Assembly (NCBI GenBank): GCA_002917075.1
Contig: NTMA01000059.1
Span: 340,242 to 404,241, forward strand
DNA length: 64,000 nt
Reading direction: 5' to 3'
Source of the DNA: Hawksworthiomyces lignivorus
Taxonomy: Eukaryota; Ascomycota; Sordariomycetes; Ophiostomatales; Ophiostomataceae
Position numbers and translations under genes: made by a program. Shown piece by piece: positions 42,461 to 54,225 of this stretch (position 1 is its first letter; every line of letters begins with the position of its first letter). The notes under the pieces are model-generated. The model was not told where the DNA came from. It searched no databases and was given only the letters and a program-made list of their open reading frames with translations.

Positions 42461-45400
42461 TGTGTCCAAAGATCTTCGGCTTACATTGACTTCAGCGTCT
42501 TGTTTTCTGATTAGCGGTTGCCTCTGACAAGCAAGTTGCCATCATTGGCAGTGGCTACCGGATGCTTTGGATGGGTGGATATGCAGCTTATAGAACATCT
42601 TTGATACCTAATATTGGATTTTATAGAGCTTACAGAAAAGTGTGTTTTGAATTTCCCATAAGCGGGAGAGACTAAATGCCCAAATGCCCATCGGACAGGC
42701 CATGGTACTGTGGGAAATTGGCGTTAAGAGAAGTGTACAGACGCTTGACCGGGTGCTCCGGGCCTTTCTGGCTGCCTCCTGCATCAGTATCCTTTAGAAG
42801 CATAATAAGACGGCATTTTCCGAGCAAAGTTTCGCGCATTTCATAATAGACGGGAACTCAAAAGAATTCACGCAGTTTTATAAAGTAAATTTATAGCATG
42901 TCTCTTTTCCCGTATTTTTGTATTACTCGTTCTGCTTTAGTCTTGCAGGTCTTAATCGACCTTGAACGCAATATCATCTTGTAATGGCATTTATGGGACG
43001 GAGACCAAATAGACAGCAAGGGAGCATTTCATGGGAAATAAAGCTTGGGTATTCGACAGAACACCTTAGGGACACAGTCGCCAGAGTATATTGTTGAAAT
43101 TAGAGATAAGAAAACACAGAATACTTACACTGAGAAGTTTTTGTTTGAATGCACCCCAGAAAGAGACGACAGCGCAGGTGGCACATGACATGCAATACCG
43201 AAGTGGGGAGGAGCAGGGAATGCAGCGCGACAAAGGTTGGATCACGGATCGCACACTGGCCCATCTCTGGCGCCTGTCCATCCGAATTTCTCTGGTGCGC
43301 GAGTTGCTATTCGTGCATGCATATTCAAACTGTATCCGCCGCAGACGAAGCCCATTGCGGCTTCCCTGCGAGGCATGGCTCGCCCGGACCGGTCAGAGGA
43401 GGGGACACACACAGATTGCTCCTTCTCAAACGACAATTGGATAGACGCACAACGTCGCATGCTGGAAGCAACCTACATGGTGGACTCTTGTAGCAGCAGC
43501 ACCAGTAGCGGCACCAGTAGCAGCAGCAGCAGCAGCAGCAGCACCAGAGAGCACCGCCAACGACAAGAAGCCGCGACTCAATGGCCCAACCTGAATGGGC
43601 AGCATACAGAGAAAAAATCTTTGGGAAACTGCAGGTGAGGATGAGATGCGTCCAGCAATGGGTGCCGCTGTGTTCTCTCTTGCCGGCAGCACAACGACGC
43701 GCAGGCCCCCATCTTCGACCCCATTTTTTTCAGGCCGATTTTCATGGCTGCCTGCCGTCTCTGCTGCTCTGTTTGGCGAGCTCATTGCAGTAGCTCAGTC
43801 TGCAGTGGTGTGCTTCCCTCCTCCTTCCGTTCTTCTGCGTCTAAGCAAAAAGGAAGCAGCTGTGCACGCGCGCCCGTTGGGGTCCTCCTCTTGCTTGGAT
43901 CTGGTACCCAGGCCAATGCTGCCAGTGGCTCCTTCACCTCGTAACTTGGACATCTGCTCTCTTTTTCCTCGTTCTTGCCCTCTTGTCCTCTTGCTTGTTT
44001 GTTTCTGCTTGCTTTCTCCTGCTTGCTTTCTCCTGCTCGCTTGCTCTTTCTCTTCTTCTCTTACACGTCTTCATCCCGCACTGCATCACCGTTGTTCTCT
44101 GTCAATACCGCCCCCACCATTACGCTTCTCTTCTATTCTTTGCCGTTTGTCTGTTCTTCTCGTCTTGGTCCTCTCCAATTTCTTGCTCTCTATTTCGCCT
44201 GCCGCCCTGCATAACAGAAAGAAAAAAGACAGTACAAGAGAGAAGTAGAAAATACGAAAGAAAACCGACATAGTTGACGCCATTCCAAGCTTTCCCTCCG
44301 CTGTAGTTCGAAATCCTCACTTCTGTAATTCGGATTTTGGCCTTCTTTTCCCCGCTGCCTGTCTCTTCATTCTTGCTTCTTTCTCCTCCTTGTCTACCCG
44401 TTCCAATTACATCTCTTTTTTTCACCTTTTCTTCTCGTCTCCGCATTCTCCATACATTCGCCTATTGGCCCCAGTTTCTCTTCTCCTTCAACTCTATTTT
44501 CTCTATCGTCTTGCGGCTTCTCCTCTACCATTTTCCATTGCCTTCAACCACTGCCAAATTCTCTTCCTAAAAGGTTCGCTTAGCTTCGGCGGCACTTCAA
44601 AAGCTTCAATCTGCAGAAACCGCGTCGACAGTTACAGCAGCTGGGAGTGACCTAGCCACCAATTTTACACAAGGGAGGAGCTTGTTCAGCCTCCCCACTA
44701 CCTCTTTAAATCCCTGCTGATCCGGAATCTTATCCTACTACGGCGAGATCAGAACGACACGTCTTATACGAATCATCTGTATTCGTGAGCAGAGGAATCG
44801 GTAAGCTTCTCCTTTTGCTGATCTATGGCTACAACCAATGCTTTGCCCTCTTTCTCCTGTACACAGCCTTTTTTTGAGAGTTTTGTCTGAGAAGACCGCG
44901 CCATTGCATTGTTTTGCTTGATCTGGCTTTTGCGTCCTGTTTTTCCTTACCCCGCTATCCTCTCTCATGTCGTTCTACCTTCAATCTTGAGAAAGGCTAC
45001 GTGATGTTCTTTGTTGCAGTACTTTGTTCATCTCTCCCACTCTCCCCGTTTGCACGGCATGATCGTCTATTTTCTGGTTTAATTCATAAAACCCTTCAAG
45101 AAGCCAAGAAAACGGTGGAGAGGCAAGGTGGGCCATAATCTAGATAGTCTCAAGCTACCCTCGCCTCTGATGTCTGTCAAAGCGCTTTCTCCTCTTACTT
45201 TATTTTCCCTGTCAGGCATTCACCTCCCGCCACCTTTCATTCCGTGGCTGTTCCTGTCCTCCTCATCTTTTACCATCTCTCGCAGGTTCTTATACCCTTC
45301 CGTGTTTCTTCTTTCTTCCTGATTGCTTTGTCTTTTTTGTCTCGCATTGCTCTACGCGTACATGTTCTATGCATCTGGGCCGTGCTGTGTTCCTCTTTAC

Positions 45401-45955
45401 TTGCATAGTGTGCTCTTTTTTTGTCATATTTCTTTTTTCAACCTGCGCTGCTTTGTGCGACTGCTCACCGCATTCGGCCAATCAGACCTCCCACTAACAT
45501 CTGCTCTCCCACACCAGCTTTTCCCGTGGTGTGTCAACTCCCCCACCGCCGCCAGCCCACAAATTCTTCTCTCACGCGCCGCCAACAAAACGTCCCCTCA
45601 CTTTTTTTCTGTTTAGTTTTTTCCATCAACACTTTCCCTCTCCAAAAAGGCCAAAAACCACCTACCATCCCATCAACTCTCCGACCACGACCACCTCCGT
45701 CTCTTTTTCTCTCCCCTCTCTCTCTCCCGCCTCAACCTCTCCCGACTTCGTCGACCTATTTCCTTTCTTCTTCCTTCTCTTTTCTCTTCTTTCTCTTCTC
45801 GCTTCCTCATCTCCTGCCTCCCTCTCTCCCGTTCTAGCCGGTCTCCTTCTCTCCCACCTCCCCGCTTCTAGCCCTTTGAAAATCAACCTTTCCACGCAAG
45901 ACTTCACTTTACCGGACCTTAACCACCCGCAAACCCCGGTCAAACACCGTCCAAA
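42461..45955. other. 3.5-kb spacer with a very long pyrimidine-rich leader
   Basis: The spacer between two + strand genes. About 43900-44560 and 45130-45890 are strongly pyrimidine-rich on the + strand and probably belong to the promoter/5' leader of the KH gene. A CCAAT box lies near 45479. The ATG-started ORFs here (for example 43595-44248, 217 codons) owe their length to the lack of stops in CT-rich sequence and translate to Leu/Ser/Pro-rich low complexity, so I do not call them. Confidence 0.5.
43519..43542. repeat. (AGC)8 microsatellite
   Basis: Pure run of eight AGC units inside a wider AGC/ACC-rich patch (43492-43545), in a spacer. Confidence 0.85.
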
Positions 45956-47276
45956 ATGTCTGTTCAGGATGCTATTGCCTCCAACGGCAACGACGCCGAT
46001 CTCTCTGATCACATGAAGATTGATGACGAGCCGCGCCTTGGCCCTGATGGCGAGATCGTCCCTAAGACCGACGAGGAATACGCCCAGACTCAGCTGACCT
46101 TGCGCGCGATCGTGTCGTCCAAAGAGGCCGGCGTCATCATTGGCAAGGGCGGCAAGAATGTCGCCGATCTCCGCGACGAGACTGGCGTCAAGGCAGGCGT
46201 CAGCAAAGTCGTCCAGGGCGTCCATGACCGCGTCCTCACCATCACCGGCGGCTGCGAGGCTATCTCGAAGGCATACGCCGTTGTTGCTGCCGCCCTGCTT
46301 GAGGGCGTGCCCACCGTAGGAATGGGCGGCATTGTCCAGGGCAACGGCACTCATCGTACGTTTATTTCTTCACTCTTTTTTTTTTTTTTTTAGTTTCTAG
46401 TCCTTGCCGTGCTCTTTTTCTGCTCCTTTCACGTCTGTGTTTGTGACTAACCTCTCGCAGCTATTAAATTGCTGATCTCCCACAACCAGATGGGCACGAT
46501 CATTGGCCGCGGCGGCCTCAAGATTAAGCACATCCAGGATGTATCAGGAGTCCGCATGGTTGCCCAGAAGGAAATGCTGCCTCAGTCCACGGAACGCGTT
46601 GTCGAAGTGCAGGGCACGCCCGAGGGCATCCAGAAAGCTGTATGGGAGATCTGCAAGTGCCTGGTAGACGACTGGCAGCGCGGTACCGGCACCGTTCTGT
46701 ACAACCCCGTCGTCCGCACGCAGGGCGGCACGGCTCCCAGCCTGAGCAGCGGCAATGTTGGCACGTCCTCCAGCTACAACTCGGGTGGCCGCTCTGACTA
46801 CGGCAACTCCCGAGTAACTCGCACCGGAAACGGTGCTGATTTTAGTAACGGGGCTCCTTCGCGTTCACACAACCGCCGGTCGGATTCTGACGCAGCTGCC
46901 CGAGGGCCCCCTACTCATGACGAGCATGGAAACGAAATCCAGACACAAAACATCAGCATTCCCGCGGACATGGTGGGCTGCATCATCGGCCGTGCCGGAT
47001 CCAAGATCAGCGAGATCCGCAAGACTTCTGGCGCTCGCATTTCTATTGCAAAGGTTGGTCCCCTGAGTATTTTTCTGTTCTCGACTGCGTCTTTTCCTCC
47101 GCTTCGTACCTGGTGTCATGTGACTAACATATTAGGCACCGCATGATGAAACCGGTGAGCGGATGTTCACCATCATGGGAAGCGCCAAGGCCAACGAGAC
47201 GGCTCTTTTCCTTCTCTACGAGAACCTGGAGGCTGAGAAGATGCGTCGCAGCCAGGCTGTGCAGTCCGCCGAATAA
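45956..47276 (+). CDS. Three-KH-domain RNA-binding protein (PBP2/HEK2/Rnc1-like)
   Basis: Three exons: 45956-46355, 46461-47053 and 47136-47276; 377 residues. Each KH domain has its GxxG loop: IIGKGGKN near residue 60 (KH1), IIGRGGLK near 150 (KH2), and IIGRAGSK near 308 (KH3). KH1 and KH2 are close together; KH2 and KH3 are joined by a Ser/Gly/Asn-rich linker. This 2+1 layout matches the poly(C)-binding family (yeast Pbp2 and Hek2, fission yeast Rnc1, metazoan PCBP/hnRNP K), which control stability and localisation of specific mRNAs. Intron 1 (105 nt) ends CTAACCTCTCGCAG; intron 2 (82 nt) has a weaker donor (AAG-GTTGGT) but a CTAAC branch, and splits KH3 just after the second beta strand (ISIAK/APHDE). 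The start ATG has an AAAATG context after a CT-rich leader. Confidence 0.93.
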
Positions 47277-49144
47277 GCGCGGCAGCCTGATTTCTCGGTG
47301 TCTCCTCTCTCTGTTCGTCTTTTTAGCGAAAACGGTTTAACTCTGTTGAAATTCGCTTGTATCTTTCTCAGCGTCTCCCTGATAATCTATTGTTTTTTGC
47401 TTGGATTTGGTAACCCCTTCAATCCTTGAGGAATCCCCAGATCTGGCTTGCCGCAAGGCTGAAATTTTCTTTTATTGGCGGACTCGAGCACGGTACAAAA
47501 ATGATGTCACGACGAGGCTTTTCACTGTCTTATTGTTTTCTTCTTCTTCTTCTACTTCTTCTTCCACACTCTTCTCGTATTTTATGTGCGTTGTCTCCTT
47601 TCGGTCTGTGGCAGAGAAAACTACGCCGAACTTCCTCATTATATCTTTATTATGCCGCCGCTTCTCTCCTTTCCTACTTTCAGGCGACTCTCGCTCTTTT
47701 TTTTTTTTTTTACCATACGCGACAGCTTTACTCTACTACCGGGCAACATTTTATGAAGGCAGGATTTTCTTCACCTTCGTCGAGGATGGTCAGGCATGGA
47801 CGGCAAACGGATTTTCTTTTTTTTTTTTGTCTTTCGGCGATGATTTATGATGATATTTTTCCAGAGAAAAAAAAAAAAAGGAAAAAAAGGAACAGGTTCC
47901 TACAGGAGTGCAGTTGATACTACCTATCCTCCCACGAATTTTCTTTCTTTCCGCCTCGCTTCTTTCTTCCGATATTTCATCGACCTCAAATGTTCTTCTA
48001 GTTGTCAAAAACGTTATCAAAGGCAAAGCCATCTTCTCCTCGAACAAACGAGAAACGTCCCAATCTCGTCTTTCAGTGTATCTCTCTTACTATTTTTCTT
48101 TCTGTGTCAGCTTGGTCTTTTCGTTTCCGTTCCCGCCCCTATTCTTTGCAAGGTACCAGCCGTCGTTGCCTCAAGATCTCGGGTGCCGATCTACATTTTC
48201 CTTCGCATATTCTTTCTGAAGAAAAGAAGGGGGGAACCTCTTCTTGCACTTGTTCCCTGCTGAAGGAGGCGCCTGATTTCATCACGAGGCTCGTTGCACC
48301 TCTAAATCATAATTTGACCAGCTCTTCTCTCCTCGTCCCTTTCTATATGTGTTGTTGTCTTTACAATATTCCTCTATGTCTCTTACCAGACTGCAAATAT
48401 TTCAATTAGCTAGCTGCGCGACCATGCACTTCAACCGCTTCCGCGATTTGTCCATTGGCAAGGCAAGGCTTGAAATAAAGGCGTTTTTGATGTGCGGCTG
48501 CAAGATAATCTAGGCAGCTCGGAAAGACCATTGAATGATGCAAGCCACATACTGAAAGAAAAGCGAAAAAAACGAGAAAATTATACAAGAGTAAATCTCA
48601 CATGAATTGCTGGCTGTGGACAAAGAATTGGCCACGTTAAAATGGTGCAATCGTGATGCTTTGTGTCCTCGTAGATCTGTAAGGCTGCGTATTAGTGGGC
48701 CACCGATTTTTCGATCAGCCTGACATTATACATACTCGATGTCTCGTAATGGGATTTGCGGGGTTACACCGCCTTCCGGAAATGGCCACTATAGGCCACT
48801 CTGTTGTTTTCTTCTTTAGGGAGACGCAAAGTTCCCCTTTCTGACCTAAATTTAGTCTGCGCCAGATGTCCATAACTTGTATGTCTCGCGCTTTTCTTGC
48901 CGGCAGTCTCACCACATTCTTTTTCTAGCCAGCTGGTTTCTTAACCTGTAGTCCATTCCTTCGGTAGTAGCGTCTCTCTTTCTTTTTCTTCGTTTCCTCG
49001 TCCCTTGGATCCTTTTTCTGTCTTGTCTCATACTTTGTACGTACATATTTGAAACCGCTGGCGGACTCTGCTGTACCTTTGTTTAAAGAACATTTTACAC
49101 CCACCCCCTCGCCCCGTGTCCTTTTCTCTTCGACCTTCATCATC
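47277..49144. other. 1.9-kb spacer between KH gene and HUT1
   Basis: Pyrimidine-rich on the + strand over much of its length (47500-48300) with a T13 run near 47698. It likely combines the KH gene 3' UTR and the HUT1 upstream region. No gene is supported. Confidence 0.5.
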
Positions 49145-50625
49145 ATGGCGCGAACAAAGCAAGCTGCCCCAGTCCGTCGTGAACCGTCGTCCGAATATGT
49201 CAGCAAACAGGACCGGGAGGCCGCCCTCATCGCGAAGCGGCAAGAAGCCAACGGCCAGGCCACAGCTGCGGCAGGCGCATCAAATGGATCGGCGAAGAAG
49301 GGCAGAGCGGCTGCTGAGACGACCGCAAAAACCGCTGGATTCCAGCAAGTAGTCATTGCCGTGGCAGGCATCTATGGGTCATTGTGAGCGGTTCCTTTTT
49401 CCCTCCTAACTGCTGCGGTGCGGCAGTGGCGCATTGGTTGGCGTTTTCTGTTTAAGCAAGCGCACTGGCTAATTGAGGTTCTTTGCGCGCAGCCTGACCT
49501 GGGGCTACTTGCAGGAGAAGCTGACGACCACGACCTACCCCGCGGCCGGCGGCGACGATGCGACCGAGGTGTTCCACTTCCCCGTCTTCCTCAACACGGT
49601 GCAGTCGGCCATGGCTGCGGTGACGGGCCTCCTCTACCTGGTGGCCACGACGCCGGCGGGGCAGGCGGTGCCGCCGATCATCCCGACCGTGCGGCTCCTG
49701 CTGCCGCTGCTGCTGGTGGCGCTGACGTCGTCGCTGGCGTCGCCCTTTGGCTACGCGGCGCTGGGTCACATCGACTACATCACGTACATCCTGGCCAAGT
49801 CGTGCAAGCTGCTGCCCGTCATGTTCCTGCACGTCACCCTCTTCCGCCGCCGCTACCCGCTCTACAAGTATATGGTGGTGGCCGCCGTGACCGCCGGCGT
49901 CGCCGTCTTCACCCTGCACACGGGCAGCCACAAGAAGCGCGGCGCCGTCTCCGCATCGGGCCACACCGCCTGGGGCCTGCTGCTGCTCGGCATCAACCTG
50001 CTCTTCGACGGCCTCACCAACAGCACCCAGGACTACATCTTCGAGGCCTTCCGCCCCTTCTCGGGCCCCCAGATGATGTGCGCCAACAGCCTCATGCAGA
50101 CCGCCGTCACCGCCGCCTACCTGCTCGTCCTCAGCCCCCTGCTCGTCCACTCGGGCATCGGCGCCTGGCTCGGCGCCGTCGACGAGGTCGCCACCACCGC
50201 CCACCACGGCGCCAGCGGCCTCTTTGGCAGCAACTTCATCGGCAGCGGCGAGCTGGCCGCCGCCCTCGCCTTCTTGCAGCGCCACCCGGCCGTCTGGCGC
50301 GACGTCCTGGGCTTCGCCGGCTGCGGCGCCGTCGGGCAGATCTTCATCTGTGAGTTTTTTTTTCTTCTTTTTTCTTTTTTGATCCGTTTCTAACCTCGGT
50401 GCAGTCTACGCGCTCTCCACGTTCTCGTCCGTGTTCCTGGTCACTGTTACCGTCACGCGCAAGATGTGCACCATGATGCTGTCCGTGGTCGCCTTTGGCC
50501 ACCGCCTGTCCCATATGCAGTGGCTGGGCGTCGGCCTGGTGTTTGGCGGCATCGGCGTGGAGGCACAGATCGCGCGGACCGAGAAGCTCAAGAAGGAGGC
50601 GGCTAAGGCGGCCAAGAAGCAGTGA
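49145..50625 (+). CDS. HUT1: UDP-galactose transporter homologue Hut1 (SLC35B1 family)
   Basis: Three exons: 49145-49383, 49493-50349 and 50405-50625; 438 residues. After a basic, Ala-rich cytosolic head of about 65 residues come multiple hydrophobic helices, starting [23 protein letters not shown], which is the Hut1 signature. Later family features include [22 protein letters not shown] and, in the last exon, [20 protein letters not shown]. The C-terminal tail is Lys-rich ([13 protein letters not shown]), consistent with ER/Golgi residence though not a perfect KKxx. Yeast Hut1 is an ER nucleotide-sugar transporter linked to UDP-galactose transport. Introns are 109 and 55 nt with consensus ends. 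The first residues (MARTKQ) coincide with the histone H3 tail. Exon 2 is very GC-rich, producing long antisense ORFs that I ignore. Confidence 0.93.
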
Positions 50626-51405
50626 AGAGAGCGTAAAAACTACATCAAAAAGTATAACGAAAACCAAAAATGAAGCCATGATTGCAAATAATAAAAAGCA
50701 GAATGGAGAGAAACATCAAGAAGTTCAAATAAAAAAAAGAAGAAAATGCAAATGCAACCGGTGTAGAAAGTACAGAGCGATTTCTTCTCATCATGGCATA
50801 GAGACACTAGGTAGGTGGTTTGCGTGGCTCATATAGAGCGAAGGAAGCGTTGTCTTACATTCTAGCATATATGGCATAGCACATACATAATTGAATAAAG
50901 AAGAGATCAGATTAGATGATGTGGCATCTCCTCAACGGCACCGACTTCCCATTTAACTACAAAACGTCGAACATCTCTTTGTATAAAGACGGCGTTTATG
51001 TACTAGAGCAAGCTCGTCAATACAAGTCGGAAAACGACATCTGTTGAAGCATTACTAGCGTATCAGAAATTATTGTGAACAGCACTGCTAACGGGGCAGA
51101 GCTGCACTGCTAAGAATACGTTTGTGGATTCTTGAAAAACCTGCACTGACTGATTCTGAATAACAGGAAAACTAAGAACATTAAGAATGCCTTCTCAGAC
51201 GTATAATGTATTTACGTAATATGTAATAAGTAATAGTTATACATGAGGGATGCTGGCGCCGTTTTACCACAGACCTGTCCTCGCTATGGAATCCCCCCTT
51301 GTATGAGATGAAAGGCTTGACAAAAGAAAGCAACATAAAAAAAGCGAACGTCGTCCGTCCTATAAACTCCAAAACACTAACACTGGCCAACCCAACCCCT
51401 TCCTA
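50626..51405. other. Convergent 3' spacer
   Basis: A-rich 3' flank of HUT1 (50630-50760) and 3' flank of the phosphatase gene. No gene is supported. Confidence 0.5.
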
Positions 51406-54225
51406 TCATATCAGTTCATCAATAGACCGCACAATGGGCGTCTCGCCCTTTGTTGGCGGGCTTCGCGGATCGGCAACCTGGGTAGGCCGACCGAATGGGA
51501 AGAATGGATCACGAGGAAACATTGTTTCTCTCGGCGAAAAGAGCCCTTCGGTGGGCGTCGGAGCCTCTTCGACAAAACGCATCCCTGCATAATCTGCAAA
51601 TGCGTCGTGCAATGGGTTGTTCGTCATGGTTTCGGCGCGGGGCGACATCAACGGCTCTTCGACGGCAAAAGCTGCTCGTAGCGAGACAGTCTGCTCGCGA
51701 ACTCCGGGTTTTTCAAACATGCCAACTGGGGCAGAATTGTTGTGGGCAATGTTCAGGTTTCGTGACAAAATGCTGTCTAGGCCGTCGCTGCCTGAGCTGC
51801 GCGGAGGTGGAAAGCCGGGACTGAGCGGTGCTAGTCCGGGAAGCGGTGCTAGGCCGGGGAACGGCGACAAGCCGGAGAGCGCTACAGGGTTAGGCTGGCT
51901 GCTCTTCGGGAATTCGCCGAATCGATGCGCAGCAAATCCAGGCGACGGGGGCGGCTTCATAAAGGAGTTTGGCAGGGAACCGCCTGGCAATGCCAGACTC
52001 GCTGGAGGAGCTCCCAAGGAGAATGAAGCAGAAGGCCGAAGCGGAGGAGGCGCTTGGAGTTTGGTAGTTGGGACCTCGAGATTAAATTGGAACCTGCCAA
52101 ACTTTTGCGGGTCGTCCTCGTCTTCCTTCTCACCCCACGAAAAGCTAGATGGCGCTGACGATGGGCCAGAGGAGATAGCTTCGCGGCTATTAGGAGTTGA
52201 GTTTCCGCGTGGGCGCATGGGACTCCTCTCCGGGCTGTGTGTCCCAGCGCTACCGTTCAAATCTTCGGCCGGAAGAGGCGCCGACAAGGGCTCTTTTGCC
52301 GAGACCTCAATTGCGTCTACGGAGAGCGCAGCTCGGTGCTTCGTAGGGCTGCGTCCAGACCGCGGCCGAAGTGTTGAGCTAGAAGGCGTCTTCCTCTTGG
52401 AGATTTCCTTTTGGAAATCTTGTAGGCAGTACATCAGCCGCATGTTGGGGCTGATCCACTTGCTCTTCGCCTGGGCCGCATAGTAGGCGTCATTGACGCT
52501 CAGGGCAGGGTTCTGATATATGCCATATGCGATGATCAGACTCGCCGAGCGACTAGCTCCCTGTTGGCAGTGAATGAGCACCTTCTTTCCTTCCTTGGTT
52601 TTCCTCTCAATAGTCTCGCAGAGCATCAGCAGGTCTTGCCCAATGTCTGTATTATGGTCCCAAGGAATGTGAATGTACTCGGGCTCTTTCAGCTGGAGTG
52701 TGGCTTTGGGCGTAGTGGGTGTGCTGTCTTCGAGGCTCAGCTCTGGGGCAGCAGAATCGGCCAGTGTCAGTGACAGCGTTGGCGCGCGGAGAAGGGGCTT
52801 GGACGGAGCGGTTGAAGCAGCATCAATGTCCATACTGGAGTGGCTCTCGGCTTCAGCTTCACTTGGTGCAGGCTCGGTGGTTTCCAGTACAGGCTCGCAC
52901 ACCATGGGCTCGGCAACTTGGATTGGCTGGGGCAGCGGTTCTTGCTGCTCTATTGTCGGTTCTGGTATCGATTCCAGCTTTGGAGCTTCCGTCTTTTTCT
53001 CCGAATCTTGTTGATCGTGTGATGAAGGCGGATTGCTACCCTTCTGAGCCGCCCGGACTTTGAATGGATTCTTCACCTCTCGTGCAACATTGATCACGAC
53101 ATCGAATCGCGATGCCTCGTCTGCAGTTGGCTCGAGATAAAGATATACATTGTCACTGTAGATAGCGATGGGGCCATCCGGGTAGCCCGGCGTCTTCTGG
53201 TCTTCGTTGTTCTCATGCTCATGGAACGGCTCAAACTCGAACGCAGCGCGGTTTGCAATCTGCGTCCGGATTGGCGACTCTTCTTCCAGGATGGCAGCGT
53301 CGAACCCAACCGGGGGAGCCTGTCGGGACGGGCGCAGAAACTCGGACAGACCAGACTCATTGCGCTCGAGTACGGTCGGAATGGTCATTCCACCAGCCGG
53401 GCCAAAAGTTGCAGACTTGAGTGATGAGAGCATATGGGGCGAAGACGTAGAGTGTTTCAAAGCACGCCTCTGAAGAATAGGCGGCATTGTCAGAGACGGG
53501 GACTGGGGCATTTCCAAAGTAGTTGATTTTACGAGGTCGTGTGTGCTCGTTTTTAAGCTGAGCTGGCTAGGTTTCCGCTTCATGGCTGGAATTTGTGGCT
53601 TAATAAATGACGGCGACGACGGCTCTGATACCAGAGTCGATGACAGTGTCGGGGAGATGAATGGAGGCTGTATAGAGAGGCCCTTCATGTTCCGCGCGCG
53701 CCTTGGTGACGGCGAGGTCATTGGGCGCTCCTGGGTGTGGTTTGAATCCATTACGGAGAGTGAGGCGAGCCCCATTGACATGGAGGACAGTCCGCCAAAA
53801 GAGGGCCCTGGGAATGATGCGAGAGGAGCCAGGTTGATCGGCGAATCTGGCGACGACGAAGGTGACGGATCAGACAGAGATGAGGAATCGGTGCAGGAGA
53901 CCGTGGTTGTTGGCGACGAGTCAGCGGACTCGGATGCCTGGGTGGATGTGCTGTCGTGATGGCGATGTGAAGGGTCGTATGGCAGAGAATGGGGCGCGGC
54001 GCCTAGGTTGGATTGTTGCAGGGATGTAAGCTGAGAAGATGGAAGTCGGGTCTGAGGATGAGAAGAGAGGCTCCCGTCGTAGCTAGAGCCGGGAAAGCCC
54101 TTGAATTTCGAGTCGGTAACGGCAACGGCGTTTTGCTCATCCATGGCCTCCGCATTCAGGTCAAAAACTGACATGAAAGATGGTATTTGATCCTCGAACA
54201 AACGTCGTGCAGCAGCTGACGGCAT
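51406..54225 (-). CDS. MSG5: Dual-specificity MAP-kinase phosphatase, Msg5-like
   Basis: Single exon, 939 residues. The catalytic loop HCQQGASRS (H552, nucleophile C553, R559) and the flanking ASLIIAYGIY and AYYAAQAKSKWISPNMRLMYCLQDF segments are typical of dual-specificity phosphatases. The N-terminal half of the domain begins near AIYSDNVYLYLEP and is interrupted by a long disordered insert (about residues 415-525) before EYIHIPW. Two basic-hydrophobic stretches in the N-terminal tail, RRARNMKGLSI (175-185) and KRKPSQLSL (216-224), fit MAPK docking-site consensus. Yeast Msg5 dephosphorylates Fus3 and Slt2; the targets here are inferred. It is much longer than yeast Msg5 (489 residues) because of Ser/Pro-rich flanks. 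The start ATG (54225) is the first in frame after the leader. Symbol is by family resemblance, not proven orthology. Confidence 0.88.
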   Translation of the reverse strand: MPSAAARRLFEDQIPSFMSVFDLNAEAMDEQNAVAVTDSKFKGFPGSSYDGSLSSHPQTRLPSSQLTSLQQSNLGAAPHSLPYDPSHRHHDSTSTQASESADSSPTTTVSCTDSSSLSDPSPSSSPDSPINLAPLASFPGPSFGGLSSMSMGLASLSVMDSNHTQERPMTSPSPRRARNMKGLSIQPPFISPTLSSTLVSEPSSPSFIKPQIPAMKRKPSQLSLKTSTHDLVKSTTLEMPQSPSLTMPPILQRRALKHSTSSPHMLSSLKSATFGPAGGMTIPTVLERNESGLSEFLRPSRQAPPVGFDAAILEEESPIRTQIANRAAFEFEPFHEHENNEDQKTPGYPDGPIAIYSDNVYLYLEPTADEASRFDVVINVAREVKNPFKVRAAQKGSNPPSSHDQQDSEKKTEAPKLESIPEPTIEQQEPLPQPIQVAEPMVCEPVLETTEPAPSEAEAESHSSMDIDAASTAPSKPLLRAPTLSLTLADSAAPELSLEDSTPTTPKATLQLKEPEYIHIPWDHNTDIGQDLLMLCETIERKTKEGKKVLIHCQQGASRSASLIIAYGIYQNPALSVNDAYYAAQAKSKWISPNMRLMYCLQDFQKEISKRKTPSSSTLRPRSGRSPTKHRAALSVDAIEVSAKEPLSAPLPAEDLNGSAGTHSPERSPMRPRGNSTPNSREAISSGPSSAPSSFSWGEKEDEDDPQKFGRFQFNLEVPTTKLQAPPPLRPSASFSLGAPPASLALPGGSLPNSFMKPPPSPGFAAHRFGEFPKSSQPNPVALSGLSPFPGLAPLPGLAPLSPGFPPPRSSGSDGLDSILSRNLNIAHNNSAPVGMFEKPGVREQTVSLRAAFAVEEPLMSPRAETMTNNPLHDAFADYAGMRFVEEAPTPTEGLFSPRETMFPRDPFFPFGRPTQVADPRSPPTKGETPIVRSIDELI

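Noticed and set aside
43595..44248. 217-codon ORF in the spacer before the KH gene
   Set aside because: It lies in CT-rich sequence that rarely forms stops; the translation is Leu/Ser/Pro low complexity, with no domain or splice partner.
49452..50285. 277-codon minus ORF opposite HUT1
   Set aside because: Shadow of the GC-rich second exon of HUT1.
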